DNA from: Cenococcum geophilum 1.58
Taxonomy: Eukaryota > Ascomycota > Dothideomycetes > Gloniales > Gloniaceae
DNA length: 64,000 nucleotides
NCBI GenBank assembly: GCA_001692895.1
Contig: KV748257.1
Span: forward strand, 186,001-250,000
Reading direction: 5' to 3'
In this document: positions 11,901 through 24,443 of the stretch, one piece after another
Layout: each line of letters opens with the position of its first letter
How positions within the stretch are numbered: position 1 is the first letter of the stretch
Program-made: the position numbers and the translations under genes
Notes under the pieces: model-generated
The model's input: only the letters and a program-made list of their open reading frames with translations
What the model was told of the DNA's origin: nothing
Database searches by the model: none

Positions 11901-12900
11901 TAAAATAAGATACTTGATTGCCTGCCCCAATATATCAACGCCTGCCGTCGCCCGACTATTCCTAGATTATATATGGAAACTCCACGGACTCCCCGAAACA
12001 ATTATCTCTGATAGAGGTAGCTAGTTTATCTTAGCATTCTAGAAAGAACTAACTACTCGACTTTATATTAAAGCACTGTTGTCTACTATATATTACCTAG
12101 AAACGGATAGCTAAACGGAACGCGTAAATGCTATAATGGAATAGTATATTCGGATATATATATCGTATTTATAGGATGACTAGATTAACTGGCTCGCATT
12201 TGCCGAGTTTACTGTAAATAACTCCGTCTCGGAAACTATAAAAGTCTCCCCGTTTTTGGCCAATTACGGCTAGCACCTACGAATGGGTTTTAAACCCTTT
12301 AGTAATGTTCCTTACCCCGCTTATTACGCCTTATAAGTCGCAGAAGCAAATAAATTCGTAAAGAAGATAGAGGAACTACAACAGTTTCTTACCAATGAGA
12401 TAATATGGGCTTAATCTGTCTATAAAGCCGCAGCGAATAAGAAACGAACCCTAGCACCGGCCTACTAAATTGGTGATTTTATCTGGCTAGATATAAGAAA
12501 TCTAAATATGAAATGACCTACTAAGAAACTTAATTGGAAGAACGCTGGCCCTTATAAGGTTGAAAAGGTTATCTCTCCTTATGCCTACCGATTGAAGCTC
12601 CCCGATACGGTTAAAATCCACCCCGTATTCTATACGTCAGTCCTCCGCCCTACTGCCCCCGTATTAGACGCCCTACCTAGACAGATATAAGACCCTCCCC
12701 TACCAGTTAAAGTGGATGGTGAGAACGAGTACTTTGTTGAAAGAATTAACGATATTAAGTATAATAAACGGAAACGCCAATATATATATCTTATGAAATG
12801 GAGAGGCTTTACTAAGTCCTTATAGGAACCTGTTAACTCTATAGGACTTATATAAGCCGCAGAAGACTTTTACAAACTTTACCTAGAACTACTACAGCCC
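9000..12900 (+). pseudogene. Chromovirus C pol: protease, RT, RNase H, integrase, chromodomain
   Basis: The protease active-site block LIDTGASG is at about 9083-9106. RT spans about 10000-10700 ([12 protein letters not shown] near 10200; AYINDILIYS near 10500). RNase H follows (about 10900-11350). Integrase covers about 11580-12500, with an intact stretch at 11701-12024 that contains the zinc-finger half (CYTCRRAK) and the first catalytic blocks (VVVDRLSK; HGLPETIISDRGS). A chromodomain sits at about 12715-12860 (EYFVERIND, MKWRGF). Domain order is that of Ty3/Gypsy. It is a fossil, less eroded than A, B and E. Confidence 0.9.
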
Positions 12901-12935
12901 CATCTCGCAGAAGCTCGAGTTTAAAGGGGGGGTAC

Positions 12936-13305
12936 TGTTATGGGACACCCCCGTAACACCTTATACACGTCTACCTGTTTCCACCGACTTAGTAATTAGA
13001 GACTAACCGCGAAATAGTAATTTAACGGCAATCTAATGGCAATCTAACGGCAATCTATGGCATTCTGCTATATTCTGCCAAGTTCTACCGAATTCTGCTA
13101 AGTTCTGCCAGGACCACGACCTGAACCCTATTTTGCTTATGTACGTGTTGACCAAGCAACCAAGTCAACGATATATGCCCTTTCTTCCCGTTTCCCTACC
13201 TTCTTTCCTTACGCAACGTCTTGACTTTATCACGCAGTTTATGTACATAGCTTAATAATACCTACTTCGCTATATATTATCACCGCTTGTGCTCACTCCG
13301 TGACA
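12936..13305 (+). repeat. 3' LTR of chromovirus C
   Basis: This is a 370-bp direct repeat of 7336-7705, ending CTCCGTGACA, preceded by the polypurine tract at about 12921-12932 and followed by the duplication CTTAC. Confidence 0.95.
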
Positions 13306-13369
13306 CTTACTAGTAGGATATCCGGGCCCGTGACCTAGCCTTTACCTAAGAAAACGCCTGCCGTAAAGG

Positions 13370-13580
13370 TGTTATGGCTTATATAAATACCTCTAAACCG
13401 AAGCTTGTAGAATGCTATATTACAAAGATACTAAGCTAAAGAGAAGGAAAAAGGGGTTGCTAGAACTGATGTAAATAAATATATAGGGTAAGCTGTTAAG
13501 GCGCTAGCTTTAGGCGGGCTAATTATAGATTAGCAGAATTTGGCAGAATTTGGCAGGTAATATACAATAGCGCCGTTATA
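13370..13580 (-). repeat. 3' LTR of chromovirus B
   Basis: In plus orientation it runs from TGTTATGGCTTATATAAATA to GCGCCGTTATA and matches 19304-19514. The adjacent CCCCCTTCTTTAAG is the reverse complement of the purine tract. Confidence 0.9.
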
Positions 13581-16500
13581 TTACCCCCTTCTTTAAGAGA
13601 AAGCCTACCCTTAGGCTTAGTTAAAAATAGGGAAGTACTAGGCTTATAAACATAGGATTATAAAATATAAAATAAGGAGATAAAGGGGATATAAATACGT
13701 CTAGACTAAGTATAAAGGGCGATTATAGGCTAAAAAGAGTAGCCGCTAAAAGTTTTGGCGCGGATCTAACTAATTAGATAACTTTAACCGGTGGTTAAAG
13801 TTCCTGGATATCTAAAATTTTACGGTACTAGTAGAAAAACGGTAGAATTTGGCAGATAGCTGTATTAGGGCTTTAGGGCGTTTTTATCCCTATATTCTTC
13901 TAGTAACCTATTATCTTTATTATATTAGCATTCTATTTATTTGTCTAGGTACTTTAGGGGTCTAGGCATAGTAGGGTATTAGTTATAGAATTCTTTAAAC
14001 TTTTAGGGGCAGCCTATAAAGTTCTACGTAGGGTACTAGGTTAGGTAAGAATTATAGCCCTTTTATTAGATACGGTATTTTAGCGTGCTCTATACTATCT
14101 TATAGGCTAGTATTTTATTAACCTCCCATTTATTATTACCGTTTACTTAAACTAGTAAAAGAGGCTTATTCTTTTATCTAGGCAATAAGTTGTTTATAGC
14201 TTTCCGTAACTTATTTAATAAAAAGATAGGGTAAACTCTAATTAAACCTGGGAGCTTTATTTTATATAAGTTGCCTATTTTTTTAAGAACCTTATATGGT
14301 CCTACTATCTAATAGTCTAGCTTATGGCTAGGTCGTTTAGTTTTCTAATTCCTTATTATAACCTAGACTATATCGCTAGGGGCAAAATTAGGCTCTTAAC
14401 GGTATTTGTTTGCCTACTATTTTATTAACCTCTAAGCTTTTTCTAGGTTCTTGCGAGCTACTATCTAAACTTCCTCTAATTGTTTAGCGTACTATTAGGC
14501 CTTAGTATAGGATAGTTTCTCTTATATAGTTTAGGGTTCTTATAGCCTTTTCTAGTTAAAGCTTATATAGGGTAAATATCCTATTTCTAGCTAAATTGGA
14601 GCCAACCCTATAAAGTTATAGGGTAGGGTTACTTGCGCGTAGTCTATTAAGGGTAGTAGTTTAGACTAATTATCCTAAAAATAGTTAATAAAGGGCCTAA
14701 GCCTCTAGTCTAGGTACTAATTTATAATCTCTATCTAACTGTCTGTCTAGGGGTAATAAGCCGTAAAAAGCTTTAGCTTAATACCTAAAATTTAGGTAAA
14801 CTTATTTTAAAAAGCTAATATAAACTATAGCCTATAATTAGATATAATGGTATCTAGTAGTTTATAGATTTAGTAAACGTAATAAATATATAGCCGGGCT
14901 GCCTCTTTAGTATTAATATTTTTATAATAGGGAATTAAAAATGGGCGTTTACTAAAGCGGTTAACTATAACTATAACTATATTATATCCATTATAGTCCT
15001 TAAGTAGTTTATAAAAGTCTATAAAAAATATACTACTAAGGGCGCTCTAGTATTAAAAGTAGCTTAAGTAGTCCTAGGGTCTTATCCTATAGAATTATAG
15101 CTCTTTAGCAGTTTTCGCAGTTTTATATATATTAATTAATATCTAAAACTATTCTTGGCTAGTAGTAGCGGTAGTTAATAATTTTATAGGTCTTATTCTT
15201 GCTAGGGTATATTATAGAGACTTAATAATAAGCTTCACAGATTAGTTTAGTCTACAAATTATTAATATTAGGGACTATAAGCCGCTCCTAATATAAGAGC
15301 AATCCTTCCTCTATTTTAAAATTGGGGTTTTCTTTTACAGCTTATTTATAGAGGGCCCTTAAGGCATTAGCTATACGGTTTACAGTTAAGAGGTAGTTAA
15401 TTAGCCCTATTAGCTTATTTAAGGACTCCTCTATTAATGCTAGCTCGTTTTAATAGGAGTTTAGCTCCTTAAAAATCTATAGGTTAAGCTATTTTTAATA
15501 GAGAAAGGCGCGCGTCTAATATTAGGTCTTTAGCTTATTCTAAAGTCCTATATCTTATTCTCTTTAGGTTAGAGTATTAGCCTTAAAGTTTTACTTACTA
15601 AAATAATATATAATTATAAAGAAGAATTAAGAGAGTATTTTAGCCTACTAGGCTTATTATTTAGTAAGCTACTTTATAGTTATAAAGTACTCTAGGGCTT
15701 TGTAATCTATATATATCTTAATTCGGGAGTTTATACCTTTAAGCTCTACGCACTATTAGGAGAGTAATTAAATAATAGCTAGTATTTCTTTATAATATAC
15801 TTTATAGTTATACTTAGCTAGGTCTATTATCTTTAAGAAAAAAGCTATAGGGTACTATTTACCGTCTAGATATAACTATAATAGGATTCCCGCTATAACT
15901 CTATTAAAGGCATTTATTTTTAGCATTAATTTAAGGTCTAGGTTATAGTAATAAAGGATTAAAAAAGAGATAAGCTAATTCTTTATCTCTTTAAAGGCTT
16001 TTATATAGCTATTATTAAAGGTAAAAGGCGTATCCTTCCTGGTTAGTTATATAAGAGGTTTTGCTATAATTCCGTAGTTATAGATAAACTAGTAGTAGAA
16101 GTTATAAAAACTAAGGAAAAATTTAATTCCTTTTACTATATAAGGGGGCTTCTAGTTATAAATTGCCTTTACCTTTTTAGGGTTAACCTTAATTTCTTTT
16201 ATAGTTATAATAAACCTAAGGTATTTTATACGTTTTACCCTAAACTCGTATTTCTTAATATTAACTTATAAGCCTGCGTTTTATAGTCTTTCTAGGACCT
16301 TTTAAATATAAACTTAATACTTAAGTTTGTTATTTAAATATATAAGAATATTATCTAGGTATACCATATAGAATTTATTAAGATAATTAAAAAAATATTT
16401 ATATACCTTTAGTATATAGCCAGTCCGTTTATTAGTCTAAAAAAAACTTTATATTTATAGAAACTATAACGGGTATAAAACGTTATTAAATCTTTAAATA

Positions 16501-19303
16501 TAGGGTTTATCCTAATTTAGTAGAAAGCTTAGCGGATATTAAGTTTAGTAAAAATCTTTACCTAGCTTAGACGTATAAGGGTCTTATTAATTAAAGGAAT
16601 AAAATACTAGGCCTTTTAAGTAATAGCGTTTAGCTTTTAATAGTTAATATAAAAATAAAGGCCTTTATTAGGTTTTTATTATAAATATGATAGGGAAAGT
16701 AAAAGGGGCTTAACTTAGCTCGATAAACCCTTTATCTAGATTATTAATTAAGTACTACTTTATTACTTTTAGCTTATCTATTAATTAATAGTAGAGGGGG
16801 TTATAGCCTAGCGAGTTATTGGCTTTTAATTAAATCTTATAATTATATATCTAGTAGGGGGGTAACTTATTTAAGGCCGCTTTTAAGAATATATCCTTAT
16901 AATTTATATAAATAGTAAAAAGGAGGCGTTTAACTAGTTCCTTATTAGTTTCCTTATCTAGCCTTTCCTCTCTATTATTAATAATTTAGTTAATCTTATA
17001 TAGGCTCGTTATAAAGACCTTATTATCCTTCTGGTATATATTAAAGTAAAATATTATAGCGCTAATTACAGTAATATCTATAGTAGGGGTTGCCTAATAA
17101 TAAGGGTATATATAACTTTAGGGACTTCTAGGGTACTAGTATTATTATTACTCCTTTTAGCTCCTGTTGCATTTTTTAGAGGTTATCCCTTATATTCTAT
17201 TAATATGTTCTTTTCTATACTAGTTAAATCTATACGATTTAGATATCGTCTATATTACTATTTATCCTACTTCTATATATAGAGTCCTCTTTAAACGTAG
17301 CGCTTTAGGAGAGTATCTTTATTAGTATAGAGTTCTTTCTAGCTTTGTGGCGGGCGTCTTTTTAGGTAAAGGCTAGGTTATAAGCCCAGACATCCTACTA
17401 ATAAGTAGGGTTAGCCCTTACGGTTAGTGTCTTGTGGTTAATTTAGATCTTTTTAATAAAGAAGGGTAACCTTAGTCTATCCTCCGGCTAGATAAACCGT
17501 CTTTATTATATGTTTAACTAAATATTAAAATAGGATATCTATTTTCGTCTAAGGATTATATTATAGGACCCTAGGTTTATAATGTAAAAGGGGATGCTAT
17601 ATTAGCGTCGTCTATTAAAAGCAATATATAACTTTAAGATGTGGGTAATAGGCCGACTAGCTTAGCCGTTATAGCCTTTTACCTAAATAGGCTTCTCTAG
17701 TTAGATAGCTTCTGCATTTAAAAACTTAGCAACATTATTTATATAGGTAGTATTTATAAAGGCAAAGCTATTTACTCTAGTGTTAATAAGGGCGGTTATA
17801 TTAACTCTATATCCATTTTAAGATACTATATATAAAACTATAAAATACTTTCTACCTATTAACTAAGATTAATCTCTTTAAGATCAATAGGGTACCCTAG
17901 GGGGGAGTCTTTCCCTACGGTTCTTCTTTTCCTAACTTATTAGATGTTTCTCCTTCCTTTATTTCCTTAATATTGCCTATATCCTTTAGCTTTAGGCAGG
18001 ATAAGGTAAAGTAACCCTACTTATTATAGTTATAATATATAGCTAAGGTAGGGTTAATTAGAGTATTATAGCGAATACTAGTTAATAGTATGGTACGTAA
18101 CTGGTTAGGTAGGCTTACTAGTACGTAGTTATAACTGCCTTTAGAGTAAGAGTAGTTATAACTTATCTTTCTGCTCTAGCTCCTATAGGTATAGCTAGCG
18201 AGTTTTAATTATTATAGAGTTACTTCTACTAATTAGGGCGGGCGTTAATCCGCTTTAGTTTTAAGTCTAATAATAGGTAATAAGCTGTAAGTCTTTTATA
18301 CGTTAGTAGGTTATTTAAGGTTATAGCAATATTTTCTTATAGCTAGATTATTAGCTTATTATATAGGTCTAATTAGTAGTTCTTAAGGGGAACCTAGCCT
18401 TCTCCTATAAGGTATAGGAATTAAGTCTAGAATTAATAAAGGGTTAGTTTAGTTTTATTATTAGGCAATTATAGTTAAAACGGGCATCCTATACTTTATT
18501 CGGGTTAATATAAATAGCCGCTAGGTGCTATATTATCTTATTAATAGATATAAATTAGATAGAGGAGTTATCCTTAAACTTAGCTTAAAGGTGCCATTAG
18601 GCGTCCCTAGTAGTTTAACTAAAGAGGTAGAGCATTTTGGCTTCTTTAGAAAGGAAATAGTTATAGTTAACGCGGAGCTTTCCTCATACTTAAATCCTCT
18701 AATTCTTAAAGGTANGGTCTATNCTATTAAATAGTAGTAGGGNGTTAGGGAGCTTAACGGACTTTAATTACTTTATTATTATATCCGTACTCCCTAGTAT
18801 ATCGTATTTCGTAGAGTAAATAGATCGGCTAGGGCTTTAAAAAGGGGAAGCTAGGCTATTTAATAGGGCTATAAGGCTTTCTAGGATCTCTTATAGGGTC
18901 TTTTATATATTTCTTACTTTAAAATAATTAGCTTCTTAGCTAGCTATAAGGGCGCGAATCTACTCGCGTACGTCTATAACGTTATTATTATCTTTAATTT
19001 CTAATCCTAATTAGATCTTAGGTTCTTCTTAAGTAAAAATAACTCTCTTAAATAAGCTTACTTTAGGTGCCATTATTAGCTTTCTAAGGTTTATTGGTAT
19101 TATATACTTTAGTTTTAATTCTAGAGGTATAGGTCCAGTTCTATCTAGCTTATAAGGTAGGATATTATTTAGGCCTTCCCAGGTAATATAGAGTTGTTTT
19201 AATATTTAAGTATAGCGTATTAATATGCCGTTATAGACAAAGTTTCTTTAGGGTAGGATATTATTAAGGCCTTCCTAGGCAAGGTAGAGTGAGCTTAGTA
19301 TAA
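13581..19303 (-). pseudogene. Chromovirus B gag-pol
   Basis: This internal region is collinear in reverse with A: gag and knuckle at the right, protease block near 17765, RT, RNase H, integrase, then a chromodomain near 14100. Many disruptions are present throughout and no long open frame on the coding strand survives. The one open frame of note (18525-18734, plus strand) is antisense to gag and is mirrored at the same place in A. N positions at 18715, 18724 and 18743 match the N-rich patch of A. Confidence 0.85.
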
Positions 19304-19514
19304 TATTACGGCTTATATAAATGCCTCTGAATTAAAGCTTGTAGAATACTATATTATAAAGGTACTAAGCTAAAGAGAAGGAAAAAGGGGTTACTAAAAC
19401 CGATGTAAATAAATATATAGGGTAAGCCGCTAAGGCGCTAGCTTTGGGCGGGCCAATTATAGGTCAGTAGAATATAGCAAAATTTGGCAGGTAATATGCG
19501 ATAGCGCCGTTACA
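19304..19514 (-). repeat. 5' LTR of chromovirus B
   Basis: This 211-bp LTR is the reverse of the A-family LTR and ends GCGCCGTTACA at 19514, with the duplication AAAGG immediately after it. Confidence 0.9.
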
Positions 19515-22500
19515 AAAGGTAGAAAGAACTCTATACTAATAAAGATACTCTCCTAAAGTACTACGTTTAAAGAGGACTCTACGTATAGAAGCGGGATAGA
19601 TAATAATATAAATAACGTCTAAATTATATAGATTTAACCAGTATGGAAAAGAACGTATTAATAGGATATAAGGGATAACCTTTAAAAGATATAATAGGAG
19701 CTAAAAGGAGTAATAATAACGCTAGTACCCTAGAAGTCCCTAAAGTTATACACGCCCCTATTATTAGGTAACCCCCCCCCCACTATAAATATTACCGCAA
19801 CCAGCGCTATAATATTTTACTTTAATATATACCAGAAGGATAATAAGGTCTTTATAACGAGCCTATATAAGATTAACTAAATTATTAATAATAGAGAGGA
19901 AAGGCTAGATAAGGAAACTAATAAGGAACTAGTTAAACGCCTCCTTTTTACTATTTATATAAATTATAAGGATATATTCTTAAAAGCGGCCTTAAATAAG
20001 TTACCCCCTTACTAAATATATAATTATAAGATTTAAAAGGAACACCAAAATCGAGATCCGACCCATACTGTCCTATGGGGGTTCTTTTCCGTCTCATCTT
20101 GTCCGTACGGTTAAGCTGAGAGTGAGGATCTCGTCTGTTACTGATGCAGCGGCGTTACGTCGTGGCTACAGGGCGCTTTTAAATGCGTTGCCCTCAACGC
20201 CGTCAGAACAGCAGAGTTTTTATAGGTCTTGGCGCTAAGACCTAGTTAACAATACGGGCAAGACAACTCCAAAAAATCGGCCTCTGCACCTCCACGCGGT
20301 GGAGCCCAGGAACCTAGTATGCAGCTATTGGCGTTCCATCTAGACCGTGTTAATAGACTACTAGAGCAAACGCAGAGACGTGTATACGGCTGCGCAGCGC
20401 CGGCGCTGCGACGTAGTAGTAATGGGAAGAATCTTCTTGCTAGGAGGGTGAGCCCTAGCAGAGGACTATAAATATAACTACTACGACCTTATATACACGT
20501 CTAGTACACTTAATCCACGGCAGTATAACCTACGGCGTCCCCCTTCTTCTTATGCGGTATAGCGCGATATACTGTACGGCACCTATATATACACCTTATA
20601 GGCGGAAGGCCTGTAACAAGCCTCTTAACTACCTGCCTTACCCTACCCGTTTAGCCTGGGTTTACCAAGTATGCGCGGTTTTCTCTCTACATCTTTTGGC
20701 TAGGAGATAGTAGGGACCTAGGTTTGGGCCCTAGGACACCTAGTTTACCCCGCTATTCCGCTAGGAAAGTTATATAGGACTGGATTCATGCTATAAGCAG
20801 GAGGACCGCAGGTGGGGGGTATATAGGGCAGTAAGGAGCTAGGGGCAGGTAAGATACAACACCTAATGGCAACCTATAACGATAATATCAGGAAGTATGG
20901 TATAAGCGGTAGACAGGGCAAGCAAGGCAATTAGGAGACTAAGTCTTATTAGGAGACTAGTGTCAGAGCAGAGACCAAAGGGTATTTTTCCTCCCGTTGA
21001 CGTAGTACGGGCGTGCTACCTGGAGGGGTACATGCTGTATTACCTCTCACGTCTCCCTTGGAGGTTTTTTGTACCTACATTACGGCTATAGTCTGCATGG
21101 ACCTTAATTGGGACCGCATTAAACGTTAATTAAGAATCAATAATAATAATTATAAGATTTAATTAGAAGCTAATAACTCGCTAGGCTATAGCCCCCTTTA
21201 CTATTAATTAATAGATAAGCTAAAAGTAATAAAGCAGTACTTAATTAATAACCTAGATAAAGGGTTTATTAAGCTAAATTAAGCCCCTTTTACTTCCCCT
21301 ATTCTATTTATAAAAAAGCCTAATAAAGGCCTTAATTTTTATATTAACTATTAAAAGCTAAACGCTATTACTTAAAAGGACTAGTATTTTATTTCTTTAA
21401 TTAATAAAACCCTTATATATTTAAGCTAGGTAAAGATCTTTACTAAACTTAATATCTACTAAGCTTTCTACTAAATTAGAAAAGACCCTATATTTAAAAT
21501 TTTAATAATATTCCGTACCTATTACGGTTCCTATAAATATAAAGTTTTTCCTTTTAGACTAATAAATGGACCGGCTATATACTAAAGGTATATAAATAAC
21601 ATTCTTTTTAATTACCTTAACAAATTCTATATAGTATACCTAGACAACATTTTTATATACTTAGATAATAAACTTAAGTATTAAGTTTATATTAAAAAAG
21701 TCCTAAAGAGACTACGGAACGCGGGCTTATAAGTTAATATTAAGAAATATAAGTTTAGGGTAAAATATATAAAATACCTTAGGTTTATTATAACTATAAA
21801 AGGAATTAAGNTTAACCCTAAAAAGGTAAAGGCAATCTATAACTAGAAGCCCCCTTATATAGTAAAAGAAATCTAATTCTTCCTTAGCTTTTATAACTTC
21901 TACCACTAGTTTATCTATAACTATAAAATTATAGTAAAACCTCTTATATAACTAACTAGGAAGGATACGCCTTTTATCTTTAATAATAGCTATATAGAAG
22001 CCTTTAAAGAGATAAAGGATTAGCTTATCTCTTTTTTAATTCTTTATTACTATAATCTAAGACCTTAAATTAATGCTAGAAATAGATGCCTCTAATAGGG
22101 TTATAGTAGGAATCCTATTATAGTTATATTTAGACGGTAAATAGTACCCTATTACTTTTTTCTTAAAGATAATAAACCCGGCTAAGTATAACTATAAAGT
22201 ATATAATAAAGAAATACTAGCTATTATTTAATTACTCTCCTAATAGCGCGTAGAGCTTAAAGGTATAAACTCCTAGATTAAAATATATATAGATTATAAA
22301 GCCCTAAAGTACTTTATAACTATAAAGCAGCTTACTAAATAATAAGCCTAATAGGCTAAAATACTCTTCTAATTCTTCTTTATAATTATATATTATTCTA
22401 GTAAGTAAAATATTAAGGCTAATACTCTAACCTAAAAAGAATAAGATATAAGACCTTAGGATAAGCTAAAAACCTAATATTAGACGCGCGCCCTTCTTTA

Positions 22501-24440
22501 TCTAGAATAGCTTAACCTACGGATTCTAGAGGATCTAAACTCTTAATAAAACAAGCTAGCACTAATAGAGGAGTCCTTAGATAAGCTAATAGGGCTAATT
22601 AATTACCTCTTAACTATAAACCGTATAGTTAATACCTTAAGGGCCCTTTATAAATAAGCTATAAAAGGAAACCCCAATTTTAAGATAGAGGAAGAATTAC
22701 TCCTATACTAGGAGCGGCTTATAGTCCCTAATATTAATAATCTATAGACTAAACTAATCTGTAAAGCTTATTGCTAAGTCTTTATAGTATATCTTAGTAA
22801 AAATAAGACCTGTAAATTATTAGCTGCCACTACTATTAGCTAAGAATAGTTATAGATATTAATTAATATATATAAAACTGCAAAGACTACTAAAGAGCTA
22901 TAATCCTATAGAATAAGACCCTAGGACTACTTAAGCTACTCCTAATACTAGAGCGCCCTTAGTAATATATCTTTATAGACTTTTATAAACTACTTAGGGA
23001 CCGTAACAGATATAATATAGTTATAGTTATAGTTAACCGCTTTAGTAAACGCCCGTTCTTAATTCCCTATTATAAGAATATTAATGCTAAAGAGGCAGCC
23101 TAATTATATATCTATTACGTCTACCAAATCTATAAACTACTAGATACTATTATATTTAATTATAGGCTATAGTTTATATCGGCCTTTTAGAATAAGTTTA
23201 CCTAGATCCTAGGCATTAAGCTAAAGCTTTCTACGGCTTACTACCCCTAGATAAATAGTTAGACGGAGATTATAAATTAGTACCTAGACTAGAGGCTTAG
23301 GCCCTTTATTAACTATTTCTAGGATAACTAGTCTAAACTACTACCCTTAATAGACTATACGCAAGTAACCCTACCCTATAACTCTATAGGGTTTGCCCTA
23401 ATTTAGCTAGAAATAGGATACTTACCCTATATAAGCTTTAACTAGAAAAGGCTAGAAGAACCCCAAACTATATAAGAGAAACTATCCTATACTAAGGCCT
23501 AATAGTACGCCAAATAATTAGAGGAAGCTTAAATGGTAGCCTATAAGAACCTAAAAAAAGCTTAAAGGTTAATAGAATAGTAGGCGAATAAACACTATTA
23601 AGAGCCTAACTTTACCCCTAGTAATATAGTCTGGGTTATAATAAGAAATTAGAAAACCAAACGACTTAGCTATAAGCTAAACTACTAGATAGTAGGACTG
23701 TATAAGGTTTTTAAGAAGATAGGCAACTTATATAAGATAAAGCTTTTAGATTTAATTAGGGTTTATTTTATTTTCTTACTAGATAAGTTATAAAAAGCTA
23801 TAAATAACCTATTACCCGGATAAAAGAACAAGCCTCCCCTACTAGTTTAAGTAAACGGTAATAACGAATAGGAGGTTAATAAAATACTAGCCTATAAGAT
23901 AGTATGGGAAACGCTAAAATACCGTATCTAATAGAAGGGCTATAATTTTAACCTAACTTAGTACCCTATATGGAACTTTATAGGCTGCCCCTAAAAGCTT
24001 AAAAGGTTTTATAACTAATACCCTAATACGCCTAAACCCCTAAAGTACCTAGATAAATAGATGGAATGCTAGTATAATAAAAAGAATAAGTTACCGGAAG
24101 AATATAGGGATAAAAACGCCCTAAAGCCCTAATGCAGCTATCTGCCAAATTCTGCTATATACTACCGTTTTCTACCAGTACCATAAAAATTTAGATATCT
24201 AGGAACTTTAACCGCTGGTTAAAGTTATCTAATTAGCTAGATCTATGCTAGGACTTTTAATAGCTACTTTTTCTAGCCTAGTGCTTCCACTTAGCCTATA
24301 ATCGCCCTTTATACTTAGTTTAGACATACTTATATCCCCTTTATCTCCTTATCTTATATTTTGTAATCCTATGTTTATAAGCCTAGTACTACCCTATTTC
24401 TAACTAAGTCTAAAGGCAGGCTTTCTTTTAAAGAGGGGGG
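19515..24440 (+). pseudogene. Chromovirus A pol: RT, RNase H, integrase, chromodomain
   Basis: After the B insertion, A continues with RT (about 21170-21700; a block reading LNFYINY near 21340), RNase H (about 22070-22450), integrase (about 22750-23650; VIVNRFSKRPFLIPYYKN near 23030) and a C-terminal chromodomain (about 23850-23985; EVNKILAYKIV then KGYNFNLT). A chromodomain after integrase defines chromoviruses and, in living relatives, directs insertion to particular chromatin. Many disruptions are present. The 1.1-kb element at 20037-21146 lies just upstream of the RT core. Confidence 0.85.
20037..21146 (+). mobile_element. 1.1-kb SINE-like or LINE-tail element with (AAT)n end
   Basis: This 1110-bp insert in chromovirus A is flanked by a 16-bp duplication TAATTATAAGATTTAA (20021-20036, 21147-21162). 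It ends in GAATCAATAATAATAA, so it entered by LINE-type target-primed reverse transcription. Base composition is far more balanced than its surroundings and CA/TG are abundant, so it largely escaped RIP. I find no RT, endonuclease or long open frame, and no convincing tRNA-type A and B boxes at its left end. Its last roughly 100 bp resemble the 3' ends of LINEs K, H, G and J (for example TTGGGACC then CGTTAA then GAAT). It could be a non-autonomous partner of those LINEs or a 5'-truncated relative with only 3' sequence left. Confidence 0.75.
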
Positions 24441-24443
24441 TGA

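Larger units (their letters stand above)
7336..13305 (+). mobile_element. Chromovirus C (Ty3/Gypsy), whole, 5970 bp
   Basis: This complete-length LTR retrotransposon has two 370-bp LTRs with TG...CA ends and a 5-bp target duplication CTTAC (7331-7335, 13306-13310). It is inserted just after the protease region of A. Parts in order: LTR, gag, CCHC-like knuckle (about 8700-8750), aspartic protease, RT, RNase H, integrase, chromodomain, a purine tract (TTTAAAGGGGGGG) and LTR. It keeps more GC than A and B but is inactive, with a few dozen disruptions. The fragment at 1-1274 and minus-strand element E belong to the same family. Confidence 0.95.
13370..19514 (-). mobile_element. Chromovirus B (sister of A), inverted, whole, 6145 bp
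   Basis: This minus-strand LTR retrotransposon of the same family as A is inserted into A itself, with duplication AAAGG (13365-13369, 19515-19519). LTRs are 211 bp. From right to left: LTR, gag (about 19250-17950), protease (about 17765), RT (about 16750-16000), RNase H (about 15900-15560), integrase (about 15250-14400), chromodomain (about 14170-14050), purine tract, LTR. It is heavily RIP-mutated with dozens of disruptions. With A it forms an inverted family pair of about 6 kb each, which would have favoured both RIP and assembly errors. Confidence 0.92.

Noticed and set aside
18525-18734. 69-codon open frame repeated at 5995-6204 on the other strand
   Set aside because: It is antisense to gag in both A and its inverted sister B, so it is a shadow shared by family members, and it runs into N calls.
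20037-21146. tRNA- or 5S-derived SINE head
   Set aside because: No convincing A-box/B-box pair or 5S-like start could be read at the left end. The element is kept as SINE-like only by its tail and duplication.
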